NCBI GenBank assembly: GCA_016873995.1
Contig: VGVR01000025.1
Location: forward strand, 1 to 47,381
Length of the DNA stretch: 47,381 nucleotides
From: Gemmatimonadota bacterium
GTDB lineage: Bacteria; Gemmatimonadota; Gemmatimonadetes; Longimicrobiales; Gaopeijiaceae
Reading direction: 5' to 3'
Shown: positions 27,077 through 35,812 of the stretch, one piece after another
Layout: every line of letters starts with the position of its first letter
How positions within the stretch are numbered: the stretch's first letter is position 1
Notes under the pieces: model-generated
The model's database searches: none
Seen by the model: only the letters and a program-made list of their open reading frames with translations
What the model was told of the DNA's origin: nothing
Program-made: the position numbers and the translations under genes

Positions 27077-28435
27077 TCAGGGCTGCCCGGAGCCCGTCCA
27101 GCGGGTGCGCAGCCCCGCTCGGTCGACTGGCTCGCCGCGGAGGTATACCTCCCGAATCCTGCGCGTGTTCGTGATGTCGTCCAAGGGGTTCGACTCGAGG
27201 ACGATGAAGTCGGCGCTCCTTCCCGCCGCGACGGTTCCCATCCGCTCGAGCCTGAGGATCCGCGCGTTCGTGCTCGTGGCAGCGACGATCGCCTCGTGCG
27301 GCGTGAGCCCACACCGCGTGTAGTCCGCCAGCTCCTGGTGCACCCCGAATGCATCGCCCGTGCCGTCGGTCCCGAGCCCGAGGATCATGCCCGCATCGTG
27401 GATGCGGCGCAGGTTGCGGCATTGGAGCTGGAAGAGCTCGCTCGGCACGGTATCACCCTGCGCCATGCGGCGCTCCAGGTCCGCACGCATCTCCGCGACC
27501 TGCTCGGGAGGAAGCGTCTCGCTCAATGCGGCCAAATCGACCTGCGTCACCGGGGTGCCGGGCAAGTTGGGTCCGGTCCACACGTCGGGGTGCTGGCGTA
27601 CGAGCCTCAGGTACTCCTCGTCGACATCGCGATCGCGCACGGTGTGCACGAACCCGTCGACGCCAGCCACCAAGAGATCCTTGGCGTCCGCGAGCGCGCT
27701 CGCCTGCCCTACGTGGGCGAGCACCCGCATCCCAAGGCCGTGCGCCTCCGCAATGATCGCGCGGTACACCTCGGGTTGGAGCTTGGGAACCGACCCACCT
27801 CGGTCATCCACCCAGATCTTCACGAAGCTCACACCGCCGGCCCGGAGCTCCTGCACCGCCGCCCGCCCCTCCGCTTCAGTGGCCGCGCCGTAGGGAATGC
27901 CGAGCCGCGCCTCGGTGGGCGGGCCCGCCATGGGGGTCGCTGCGATTCCGCGCCCGACCGTCAGGAAACGGGCGGTACCGGGCATCACCTCGTCGCGCAG
28001 CTGATACGCTAGCTCGCGGTCGGCCTCGAGTCCCATGCTCAACGCGGCGCCGACGCCGTAGTAGGCGTAGCGGTCGAGTTGATCCACCAGGTTGTCACGC
28101 GTGTAGTTCGACTTGGCGTTGGTGCGGGTCCGAACGTCGACCAGGCCGATGTGGTTGTGGCCGTCGATGAGCGCCGGGATGACGGTCGCGCCCGTAAGGT
28201 CGACCCGCACCGCCCCGTCGGGCGGCTGCAGCTCGCCCTGCCTGCCCACCCAGACGAAGCTGTCAGCCTGCACCAGGAAGGCCGCCGACTCGATTGGCGC
28301 GGAGCCGTCTCCCACGATCAGCCGCGCGCCCTCGAACCAGAGGGCGCCCTCACCCACGCCCTCGATGCGCTCCCCCTGCGAGCACGCCAGGAACGCCGGA
28401 AGGAGTACGTGCAGCAGCAGCCTGGTCCGCGCCAT
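27077..28435 (-). CDS. Exported amidohydrolase (imidazolonepropionase-like)
   Basis: The 452-residue protein belongs to the metal-dependent amidohydrolase superfamily. It has a signal with a probable lipobox (LLPAFLAC, Cys18), a small beta domain, HxH in DGHNHIGL (His93, His95), a lysine in FVKIWVDD, His in VLAHVGQ, His in GFVHTV and Asp in GLGTDG, followed by the closing beta domain (GTVAAGRSADFIVLESNP). All metal ligands expected for the prolidase/imidazolonepropionase-like branch appear present. GGGGGTG precedes the ATG at 28435. It is the first gene of a unit with the NmrA-like and VOC genes. Substrates of this branch include peptides and small cyclic amides; none can be named here. Confidence 0.86.
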   Translation of the reverse strand: MARTRLLLHVLLPAFLACSQGERIEGVGEGALWFEGARLIVGDGSAPIESAAFLVQADSFVWVGRQGELQPPDGAVRVDLTGATVIPALIDGHNHIGLVDVRTRTNAKSNYTRDNLVDQLDRYAYYGVGAALSMGLEADRELAYQLRDEVMPGTARFLTVGRGIAATPMAGPPTEARLGIPYGAATEAEGRAAVQELRAGGVSFVKIWVDDRGGSVPKLQPEVYRAIIAEAHGLGMRVLAHVGQASALADAKDLLVAGVDGFVHTVRDRDVDEEYLRLVRQHPDVWTGPNLPGTPVTQVDLAALSETLPPEQVAEMRADLERRMAQGDTVPSELFQLQCRNLRRIHDAGMILGLGTDGTGDAFGVHQELADYTRCGLTPHEAIVAATSTNARILRLERMGTVAAGRSADFIVLESNPLDDITNTRRIREVYLRGEPVDRAGLRTRWTGSGQP

Positions 28436-28636
28436 AGCACCCCCACTGAAGACGAACGACGACCGGAGCGTCAACATGACGGACAGGGAACCCGTCGGGC
28501 CAGCCCCGATGCCCGGAACGCAGTCCCACCGTACCCCAATCGCGCCCGAGCCCGTATCATGACGGCCGCCCTCGGCGGCGCGCGGTGGAGCGCGGCGGCA
28601 TTCCCGGTGGCATGGACCACCGGTGAGCCAGTGCGG

Positions 28637-31354
28637 ATGAGACTTCCCACGAAGCCGTTGATCTTCAGCTTGGCCACCGTCGCGCTGCTACCGGTGGCCT
28701 CCCCGGCCCAGGAAATCACGGAGGCCGTCCAGCGCACCCTCTCCGCGTTGAGCACGGGAGACTCGCGCGCGGTGCGCACGGAGTACGCGCCGGGCGCACG
28801 GACGTTCGTGGTGGTGGGCGAGTTGAGGGAGCTCGGGGTGGACGAGTGGTTGGCCCTCGTCGGCGGCGTGGACTGGCGTGCGCAGGATATCCAGACTCGT
28901 GTGCTCGGCAGGACCGCGGTGACGACGGCGCAGGTGGATGGCAGCATCACGCTGGCCACGGGCGTCGTGCGCGGGCCGTTCGTCTACTCGGAGTCACGGG
29001 TCCGCGATGGCGCCAGCTGGAGGATCCTGCAGCAAGGGCTCGCGGCCATCGAAGTCGTAGCCGAGTCCCCGCCGGAGGCGCCTGCACCGCCACCGGGGGT
29101 GACCCCGGTTGTGCCCACCGCACCGACGCCGGCCCCCGCGGCGGAGGCTCTCGTGACCTCGGCACCCGCAGACACCCCCACTCCGGCGCGGCCCGCGATG
29201 GCAGACGCCTACCCGGCCCGGCGCATCGAAGGGCAGCTCGAGTTCGATGGCCGCGTCGACGACCCTGCCTGGAATGCGATCGAGCCGCTCACGGCCGTGA
29301 TGCACTTCCCCACGTTCATGGCGCCCCTCACCGAGCCGACCGAGTTCCGGGTCGCCTACGACGACGAGTACATCTACTTCTCGTGCAAGGCGTACGACTC
29401 GGATCCGGAGGGGATCCGCGCGTACTCGTACGAGCGCGACGAGACGAGTTTCCGCAGCGACTTCTGTTCCGTGTACTTCGACACGCTCAACGACGACGAG
29501 AACGCCCTCCAGTTCAAGACAGGGCCGCTCGGCAACCGAAGCGACTCCCAGCGCTTCAACGACGGCCAACAGAGCGACAACAGCTGGAACGCGTTCTGGG
29601 ACGCGGCCGTCTCACGAGACGAGCGCGGCTGGTACGCGGAGATCCGCATTCCGTTCGCGAGCTTGCTGTACCAGTCCGACGAAGGGCGCGTCGTCATGGG
29701 CGTGTCGATGCTCCGCAACATCTCGCGCAAGAACGAACGGCACGTGTATCCGGACATTCCGCCGGACCAGGGACAATCCGCGTACACGATGCCGTCGCTC
29801 ATGCGGAAGATCGTCTTCGAGGGGATCGAGGCCCCCGGCACTCCGCTCTACGTGACGCCTTACGCCCTCGGTGGCGGCGGCTACACGCACGCGCTCGCCG
29901 CCTCCGGTACCGCCTACGATCGCAACGACGACCGCGTGACCGAAGGCGGACTCGACGTGCGCGTCGGCCTCACGTCGAATCTGACGCTCGACCTCACCGC
30001 CAACACCGACTTCGCGCAGGTCGAGGCAGACGACCAGCAGGTGAACCTCACGCGCTTCTCGCTCTTCTTCCCAGAAAAGCGCCGCTTCTTCCAGGAGCGC
30101 GCGCCGAACTTCGAGTTCGGGATCGGCGGGCAGGACCGACTCTTCCACTCTCGCACGGTGGGGCTCGCGCGCGGCCGGCCGGTCCGCATCTACGGCGGTG
30201 GTCGGGTGGTGGGGAGGATCGGGGACTGGGACGTCGGGCTCCTGAACCTCCAGACGGCCGAGTCCGAGGCGCTCCCGTCCGAGAACCTCGGCGTCGCCCG
30301 ACTGCGCCGCCGGGTGTTCAACGCCAACTCCTACGTGGGCGGGATATTCACCAGCCGCGTCGCGGCAGGCGGCTATCACAACCTGGTCTACGGCGTGGAC
30401 GGCATCTTCCGCATCGCGGGAGACGACTATCTCGCACTGAACTGGGCACAGAGCTTCGACGACACCGAGATTCCGCCCCCCGGAGGCACGACCGACGCGC
30501 TCGACCGCGGGGTGGCGCGGCTGAATTGGGAGCGCCGGGGACTGGACGGCCTCACCTACGCGCTCGACCTCTCCCGAACCGGCTGGAACTTCGACCCCGG
30601 GATGGGCTTCCTCCGCCAGCGCGACTACTCCAGGGGATCCGCAAACCTGGGATATGGATGGCGCATGGCCCCCGGCTCGCGCTTCTACACGTACAATCTG
30701 GGCCTCAACGGCGGGCTCGTGCGCAGGAACGAGGATGGCGTCGTCGAGGTCGTGCAGGTGGAGCCGAGCCTGGCGCTCCAGACCTGGGGCACGCACCAGC
30801 TCACCTTGTCCGCGCCGTTCAGCTACGAAAACCTCGACGCCCTGTTCCGGCTCCCCGAGTCCACTTCGGTTCCGGCAGGCGAATACCACTACTTGGCCGG
30901 CCGGGCGCAGTACTCGGGCCCGCAGGGCGACCCCTTCCGCGCGACCATCGCCGTGGAGGCGGGCCAGTTCTACGACGGGCGGCGCGCCACCGTGTCGTTC
31001 GGGCCCATCTGGGACCCCTCGGCGCACTTGAATCTGTCCGCCACCTACCGGCTAGACCGAGTCCAATTCGATGGTCGCAGCCAAGGCTTCACGGGCCACC
31101 TCGCACGGCTGCGTGCCCAGGTCATGCTCTCCAACACCACCTCGGCCGTCGGCTTCGTGCAGTACAACAGCACCGACAACGCCGTCATCGCGAATCTGCG
31201 CATAGGTTACAATCCGCGCGAGGGCAACGACTTCTACATCGTCTGGAACGAGGGCCTCGTCACGGATCGGACGTCGTTCGCGCCCGTGCGCCCGCTCTAC
31301 AACGAGCGCACGATCCTGGTGAAGTACTCGCACACGTTCCAGATGGGGCTCTGA
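28637..31354 (+). CDS. SnoaL-like/CBM9/DUF5916 outer-membrane protein, copy 2
   Basis: The 905-residue protein has a signal peptide (to about Ala24), then an NTF2/SnoaL-like domain (about 26-140; QRTLSALSTGDSRAVRTEYA, ESRVRDGASWRILQQG) and a Pro/Ala/Thr-rich linker (143-190). A CBM9-like domain (about 195-385; IEGQLEFDGRVDDPAWNAIE) and a DUF5916 barrel (about 400-905) follow. The barrel core NTDFAQVEADDQQVNLTRFS and FFPEKRRFFQERAP is nearly the same as in copy 1, so the two are paralogues. The extra N-terminal domain is absent from copy 1. It diverges from the amidohydrolase unit. Confidence 0.86.
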   Translation: MRLPTKPLIFSLATVALLPVASPAQEITEAVQRTLSALSTGDSRAVRTEYAPGARTFVVVGELRELGVDEWLALVGGVDWRAQDIQTRVLGRTAVTTAQVDGSITLATGVVRGPFVYSESRVRDGASWRILQQGLAAIEVVAESPPEAPAPPPGVTPVVPTAPTPAPAAEALVTSAPADTPTPARPAMADAYPARRIEGQLEFDGRVDDPAWNAIEPLTAVMHFPTFMAPLTEPTEFRVAYDDEYIYFSCKAYDSDPEGIRAYSYERDETSFRSDFCSVYFDTLNDDENALQFKTGPLGNRSDSQRFNDGQQSDNSWNAFWDAAVSRDERGWYAEIRIPFASLLYQSDEGRVVMGVSMLRNISRKNERHVYPDIPPDQGQSAYTMPSLMRKIVFEGIEAPGTPLYVTPYALGGGGYTHALAASGTAYDRNDDRVTEGGLDVRVGLTSNLTLDLTANTDFAQVEADDQQVNLTRFSLFFPEKRRFFQERAPNFEFGIGGQDRLFHSRTVGLARGRPVRIYGGGRVVGRIGDWDVGLLNLQTAESEALPSENLGVARLRRRVFNANSYVGGIFTSRVAAGGYHNLVYGVDGIFRIAGDDYLALNWAQSFDDTEIPPPGGTTDALDRGVARLNWERRGLDGLTYALDLSRTGWNFDPGMGFLRQRDYSRGSANLGYGWRMAPGSRFYTYNLGLNGGLVRRNEDGVVEVVQVEPSLALQTWGTHQLTLSAPFSYENLDALFRLPESTSVPAGEYHYLAGRAQYSGPQGDPFRATIAVEAGQFYDGRRATVSFGPIWDPSAHLNLSATYRLDRVQFDGRSQGFTGHLARLRAQVMLSNTTSAVGFVQYNSTDNAVIANLRIGYNPREGNDFYIVWNEGLVTDRTSFAPVRPLYNERTILVKYSHTFQMGL

Positions 31355-31436
31355 AGGGCGGCCCCGCCTCGAGGGCGCAGCCGTGTCCGCGCAAACCGGC
31401 CGCGCCCCCTTCCCCCCGGTCCGTCGCGAGGCTCAC

Positions 31437-32051
31437 CTACCGCGACGTCCCCGCCAAGTACTGCCTCGACTGCACCGCCGTCTTGATCGGCGTGACCTTG
31501 TCCGGGTCGATGCGAATCATCAGGTAGCGGACGTGGTCGTCGATGCGCGTGAAGAGGTGGCCCGTGCCGGCCGGGATGATGACGACGTCACCCGCCCTGA
31601 GGTTGTACTCGATCCCGTTGCGAATCTCGTTGCCGTTGTGCCCCGGTCCGTTGAACTCCCGAACCGTTTGCATGGTGGCGGGCCGGCGCTCCTTCTGGGT
31701 GATGTCGGGGCCGAGCATCAGCGTCGCCGAGCCGGAGATGACGTGGTAGACCTCGCTCACCAAGTCGTGTTCGGCCACCGAGTTAGGCCGCGGACCTTCC
31801 AGTCTGCCCCGGTACACGAGACCGATACCGACGTGAGCCTTGCCGATATCATGCGCGCGGACCTGCTGGTCGGTCAGATCCTCGTTGATCGCCTTCTCCG
31901 TGTAGGCCTCGATCTCCGACAGGGGAATGAAGGCACCCTGGCACATGGTACACGACGGCTGCGGGTCGGTCGCATTGATTCTCGGCTGCTGGGCGGACGT
32001 CGCGAGGGGCCCCACGAGGAATGCGGCTGCCAGGATGGGAAACGCTCTCAT
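31437..32051 (-). CDS. Secreted cupin-domain protein
   Basis: The 204-residue product starts with a clean signal peptide (AFPILAAAFLVGPLATSAQQ). A short region with SCTMCQGAF (Cys-x-x-Cys) follows, then a cupin beta-barrel (about 75-190): SEVYHVISGSATLMLG and AGDVVIIPAGTGHLFTRIDD correspond to cupin motifs 1 and 2. The motif-2 His (GTGH) is present; in motif 1 the usual His pair is reduced. The CxxC near the mature N-terminus is unusual. It is the last gene of a four-gene minus-strand operon in which all products are exported, 31 bases after the HAD gene. Confidence 0.8.
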   Translation of the reverse strand: MRAFPILAAAFLVGPLATSAQQPRINATDPQPSCTMCQGAFIPLSEIEAYTEKAINEDLTDQQVRAHDIGKAHVGIGLVYRGRLEGPRPNSVAEHDLVSEVYHVISGSATLMLGPDITQKERRPATMQTVREFNGPGHNGNEIRNGIEYNLRAGDVVIIPAGTGHLFTRIDDHVRYLMIRIDPDKVTPIKTAVQSRQYLAGTSR

Positions 32052-32082
32052 GGTCGAACTCTCCTAAGTTGGTTCGCCTACG

Positions 32083-32967
32083 CTACGCAGGCAGCGTCCA
32101 GATCCCCATCTGGGCGGCGAGGTCGTGGAAATCGTTGGCTAGGAAGTCGAAGCGGCCCGGCGCGGGCCACTCCGGCGGATCCGCGTTGGGCCCGTTCTCC
32201 AGCGGACGATGCACGTACGCCGTCCGGAGTCCGAAGCTCTTCGCAGAGTCCAGGTCGCCAGGGTGCGCAGCGACGAGCATCACCTGCGAAGGCGGGATGT
32301 CGAAGAACTCGCAGGGGGCCAGGTACATCTCCCGGTCGGGCTTGTAGTGACGGACCACGTCGGAGCCCATGATGCAGTCCCAGGGAAGTCCGGCGAACTT
32401 CGCCATCTCCGTCAGCAACGCGACGTTCCCGTTCGACATGGGAGAGAGGATGTAGCGCGTACGGAGCCGCGTCAGTCCGGTCGGCGCATCGGGCCATCCG
32501 TGCAGCCGGTGCCACACCTCGTTGAGGTGCACCTTCTCCGGCTCGGTGAGACCCCTGAGGTCGAAGCGCACGAGGAGATCGTCGAGCGTCATCCGGTGGA
32601 GGGCATCCAGGTCCGTCCACGGCAGCTCACCGGTGCGCACGCGATTCCTCGACGGCCCGTAGTTGGCGCGCCAAGCGACCGCGAACGCCTCTGCGTCTAG
32701 GCTCCACCCCTTCTGGCGCGCGAGCTGCTCGACTTCGGCGATCACGGAGCCGCGCCAGTCGACGACGGTGCCGAAGGTGTCGAACCCCAGGTAGCGCACC
32801 GACTCCGCCACCTGGCGCTGCGCGTCCGTGACGGGCCGGCTCGGTGCCGAGCGCGCCCGTGACGCGTCCGATTCCAGGTCTGGTCTGCTCCCCAGCAGCT
32901 CACGGGGAAGTGCGGGCACCGTCGCGCCTGCAGTGAGTGCGGCGCCCACGAAGGTCCGTCGGTTCAC
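32083..32967 (-). CDS. Tat-exported haloacid dehalogenase type II-like hydrolase
   Basis: The 294-residue protein has a Tat signal (NRRTFVGAALTAGATVPAL, Arg3/Arg4) followed by a complete HAD hydrolase. Motif I is FDTFGTVVDW with nucleophile Asp63, motif II is SPMSNGN, the motif III lysine is in HYKPDREMY, and the VAAHPGDLDSAKSFGL region gives motif IV. The FGTxxDW and VAAHxxDLxxA patterns are those of L-2-haloacid dehalogenases. The GTG start is placed by AGGAGGGAGCC and overlaps the upstream cupin stop (GTGA). Tat export of a dehalogenase is rare. Dehalogenation is a family-based prediction. Confidence 0.83.
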   Translation of the reverse strand: MNRRTFVGAALTAGATVPALPRELLGSRPDLESDASRARSAPSRPVTDAQRQVAESVRYLGFDTFGTVVDWRGSVIAEVEQLARQKGWSLDAEAFAVAWRANYGPSRNRVRTGELPWTDLDALHRMTLDDLLVRFDLRGLTEPEKVHLNEVWHRLHGWPDAPTGLTRLRTRYILSPMSNGNVALLTEMAKFAGLPWDCIMGSDVVRHYKPDREMYLAPCEFFDIPPSQVMLVAAHPGDLDSAKSFGLRTAYVHRPLENGPNADPPEWPAPGRFDFLANDFHDLAAQMGIWTLPA

Positions 32968-33416
32968 GGCTCCCTCCTCTGTTCGGCGAGCAGGGCAAGC
33001 ACCTGGGAGAGGTCGCCGGGAGCGTCGGGCCCAGTTGCGGTCACGGACTTCTTCACGAAGATCTCCATCACTGCGGCCGGTGTGGTGCCGAGGTTGCGAA
33101 ATCCATGGCGCGTCCCGCGCGTCATGAAGAACGCCTGTCCAGGGACGGCAACCGAGGGGGCTGCGGTCCCGACGGTGATCTCGAGGCGCCCCTCTAGCGG
33201 CACCCAAACGTGGTACTCGACGTCATCGTGCGCGTGCACGGACCGCACGGCCCCGCCTTGCAGATCCACGCGATATACGCGGATCTCCTCACGGTCGATG
33301 AGCCGCGTCGGCCTGACACCCGGGTCCGCTTCACCCGGCGCCGGCGTCTGGGCTGCGGCGTTGGTCGCGGCGAGCACCGCGGCGGCGCCCGCGAATACCA
33401 CGCTCCTGAATCTCAT
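32964..33416 (-). CDS. Secreted single-domain cupin
   Basis: This 150-residue protein has a signal peptide (VVFAGAAAVLAATNAAAQ) and one cupin domain: SVHAHDDVEYHVWVPLEGRL (motif 1 with His, His, Glu, His) and QAFFMTRGTRHGFRNLGTTP (motif 2 with His). Most metal ligands are therefore present, unlike the cupin at the end of the operon. It lies between the Tat VOC gene (43 bases away) and the HAD gene, with which it shares a 4-base stop/start overlap. Small exported cupins may bind or isomerise a metal-chelating ligand; the substrate is unknown. Confidence 0.82.
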   Translation of the reverse strand: MRFRSVVFAGAAAVLAATNAAAQTPAPGEADPGVRPTRLIDREEIRVYRVDLQGGAVRSVHAHDDVEYHVWVPLEGRLEITVGTAAPSVAVPGQAFFMTRGTRHGFRNLGTTPAAVMEIFVKKSVTATGPDAPGDLSQVLALLAEQRREP

Positions 33417-33459
33417 CGATCACCGTCCTTGGCGGCATAACCCCGACCTTCGCACTGCG

Positions 33460-34518
33460 CTACTGCGTGCACACGTTGCCGAGGCGGCCAGTTCCACCGC
33501 AGTAACTCACGTCCTGAATCTGGATACGCACGTTGTCCGGCCCGTCCACGAGCACCTCGGGCGTGACGCCTTCGCGCATCCTCACACGGGCCGACACTCC
33601 GTGCTCGGCGAGGCGGGCCATCACCCGATCCGCATCGAACCCCGCCACGCCGAAACCGACGTGCATGCGGGATGCCTCGGCGCCTGAGCCCTCCGCCAGC
33701 ACCAGGTGCTGAGGCCCCGACCCGATCCTGAGAACCGGAAGCGGGCGCCCGCTATAGCCCTCGGTGCGTGGGCCTCCTTGGCGCTCCTGATACGTGACGA
33801 CGCGCATGTCGGTCAGCCTGAGATACCACTCGAGCGCGCGGTCGAGGTCTGCGTGGTAGTACTTGATGTGGTTCATCGTCGCGACCTGGACCGGGGGCGG
33901 ATCGCCCGGCCGCTGTACCGCTCGCGCGGACCCGTCGCATACCTCGCCGAGGAATCCCACTCCACCGCACGCGATCACCGGGTTGAACTGGAAGGGCTCG
34001 CCATCCGGGCCGTCGAAGTTCACCCCGTTGATGGTGGTGCCCTCGCGCAGCACCGACTCCGCCGGAATCTTCATCTCGGCGAGCCCCGCCAGGATGCGGT
34101 GCACGTTGAAGTCCTCGATGCCCCAGCAGAAGTGCGGCCGCCCACCCCTCGGAGTCCCGATCGCTTCGCGGGGCCGCTGCGAGAGCGCCATGTAGGCCGG
34201 CGGGTCGACCGAAGAGCGCAGGACGGTTTGGCCTTGGCCGCCGCCCAAGTAGTCCTGGAACGCGTGGCGGGGAATCCCGAGCACCCGCTCGAACCAAGCC
34301 ACCGTGCTCGCGAGGTCGTCGCACACGAAGCTGATGTGGTTCAGCGTGAGCACGCGGAACGGAAGGACCGACTGGGCCGGCCCGACGTCTCCTGGAATCC
34401 CCGCTCCGAGGGGTCGCGGTCGCGCAGCGGCCGCCGCCAGAAGTCCCAGAACGAGCTCCCTCCGCGTGAGCGGCACTCCGGGCGACGGCCCGGACGACTC
34501 GCCCTTCTCGAGTCTCAT
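33460..34518 (-). CDS. Tat-exported two-module VOC protein
   Basis: The 352-residue product has a Tat signal (LTRRELVLGLLAAAAARPRP, Arg19/Arg20) and two VOC modules. Module 1 has LNHISFVCDDLASTVAWFER, RPHFCWGIEDFN and DGPDGEPFQFNPV. Module 2 has MNHIKYYHADLDRALEWYLR, SRMHVGFGVAGFDAD and DGPDNVRIQIQDV. Both His ligands are kept in each module, but the Glu ligand is replaced by Gln (FQF, IQI), so metal binding may differ from standard dioxygenases. AGGAG precedes the ATG. It is the first gene of the operon with two cupins and the HAD protein, and resembles the secreted VOC gene at 25168 only in architecture. Confidence 0.83.
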   Translation of the reverse strand: MRLEKGESSGPSPGVPLTRRELVLGLLAAAAARPRPLGAGIPGDVGPAQSVLPFRVLTLNHISFVCDDLASTVAWFERVLGIPRHAFQDYLGGGQGQTVLRSSVDPPAYMALSQRPREAIGTPRGGRPHFCWGIEDFNVHRILAGLAEMKIPAESVLREGTTINGVNFDGPDGEPFQFNPVIACGGVGFLGEVCDGSARAVQRPGDPPPVQVATMNHIKYYHADLDRALEWYLRLTDMRVVTYQERQGGPRTEGYSGRPLPVLRIGSGPQHLVLAEGSGAEASRMHVGFGVAGFDADRVMARLAEHGVSARVRMREGVTPEVLVDGPDNVRIQIQDVSYCGGTGRLGNVCTQ

Positions 34519-34648
34519 CGGCGCTCCTCCCGTCTGCGTGCAGGCTGCTCGGCCTCGACGTCGCGAGCCGACGCGTGGGCCATAGTATCACGGGGTAGCG
34601 GTTCCCGCACCTTGCCGGGGTGCCCGCCGGCACGGAGAATGGGGCACC

Positions 34649-35746
34649 ATGGTCAGCCTTCGAATCGTCGCGCTCCTCCTGCTCCTCGCCGGGGTTGCAC
34701 CCCTCGGGCTCGACGCCCAGGACCGGCTCCGCATCTGGCTCATCGATGTCGAAGGGGGCGGCGCCACGCTCTTCGTGTCGCCCTCCGGAGAGAGCCTGCT
34801 CGTCGACACCGGGAATGGCGGGCCGAACGCGCAGCGGGATGCGGGGCGAATCCTCGACGCCATGCGCGACGCGGGCGTGAGCCGCATCGACCACCTGATC
34901 ACCACGCATTGGCACGGCGACCACTACGGCGCGATGCAGGAGCTGGCGAGCCGCGTCCCCATCGCACACTTCATCGATCACGGCCCCACGGTCGAGACCG
35001 CCGCCGCTGCGGTCGAATTCGTCACCACGACGTACCCGCGCATCTACGCGTCGGCTCGGCACACCGTTGCGGCGCCCGGCGACCCGATCGCCGTGTCAGG
35101 GCTCGACGTCACCGTCCTCACGTCCGGGAAGCGAGTCATCGGCCGCGCCGTCCCTGGTGGCGGATCTGCGAATCCCTATTGCACGGGGTTCTTGCCGCAA
35201 GCCGAAGACATGGGCGAGAACGCGCAGTCGGTCGGCATTCTCGTCCGTTTCGGCGACTTCCGCGTGCTCCACCTCGGCGACCTGACCGCCAACACCGAGT
35301 ACGAGCTCATGTGCCCGAACAACCCGATCGGGACGGTGGACCTCTGGGTGGTGACGCACCACGGCCAGCCGATCTCGAACGCCGCCGCACTCGTGCACGC
35401 GATCGCGCCGCGTGTCGCCCTCATGAACAACGGCACCCGCAAGGGCGGCCAGCCCGAGGCGATGCGCGTCATCCACTCCGCACCCGGCCTCGAAGATCTC
35501 TGGCAGCTCCACTTCTCGCAGCTGAGCGGCCAAGAATACACCGTGCCCGGGCTGTTCATCGCCAACGGCCTGGACGAGGATCTGGCGGCGATGCCGGTGG
35601 CACCCATCGCGCCGCCGCAGGGCCGAGGGGCGCCCCCTGCCCCCGTGCACAACGGGCGCGCCTACTGGATTCAGGTGTCCGCGCAGAGAGACGGTACCTT
35701 CACCGTGACCAACGCTCGCAACGGGTTCGCGAAGGCGTACAGGTAG
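34649..35746 (+). CDS. Exported metallo-beta-lactamase fold hydrolase (ComEC-like branch)
   Basis: The 365-residue protein has a signal peptide (VALLLLLAGVAPLGLDAQ) and a metallo-beta-lactamase domain. It shows LIDVEGGGATLFVSPSGESL, LLVDTGNGG, the metal motif TTHWHGDHYG (His87, His89, Asp91, His92), GDFRVLHLGDL and WVVTHHGQ. These match the ComEC/Rec2-like branch. The C-terminal extension (about 310-365) is a small beta domain (AYWIQVSAQRDGTFTVTNAR). No DNA-uptake genes are near, so a hydrolase role on another substrate is more likely. It diverges from the Tat VOC operon by 130 bases. Confidence 0.86.
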   Translation: MVSLRIVALLLLLAGVAPLGLDAQDRLRIWLIDVEGGGATLFVSPSGESLLVDTGNGGPNAQRDAGRILDAMRDAGVSRIDHLITTHWHGDHYGAMQELASRVPIAHFIDHGPTVETAAAAVEFVTTTYPRIYASARHTVAAPGDPIAVSGLDVTVLTSGKRVIGRAVPGGGSANPYCTGFLPQAEDMGENAQSVGILVRFGDFRVLHLGDLTANTEYELMCPNNPIGTVDLWVVTHHGQPISNAAALVHAIAPRVALMNNGTRKGGQPEAMRVIHSAPGLEDLWQLHFSQLSGQEYTVPGLFIANGLDEDLAAMPVAPIAPPQGRGAPPAPVHNGRAYWIQVSAQRDGTFTVTNARNGFAKAYR

Positions 35747-35812
35747 CGACTCGAGCCACCTGCCCCGACGCCCCGCGGGATCGGTCGGGAACCGACCCGT
35801 GTATTTCTCAGG

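Noticed and set aside
28846..31527. An 893-codon open frame overlapping the second DUF5916 gene
   Set aside because: It is Arg/Pro/His-rich low-complexity sequence, typical of a GC-rich shadow frame; the DUF5916 frame has clear domains.
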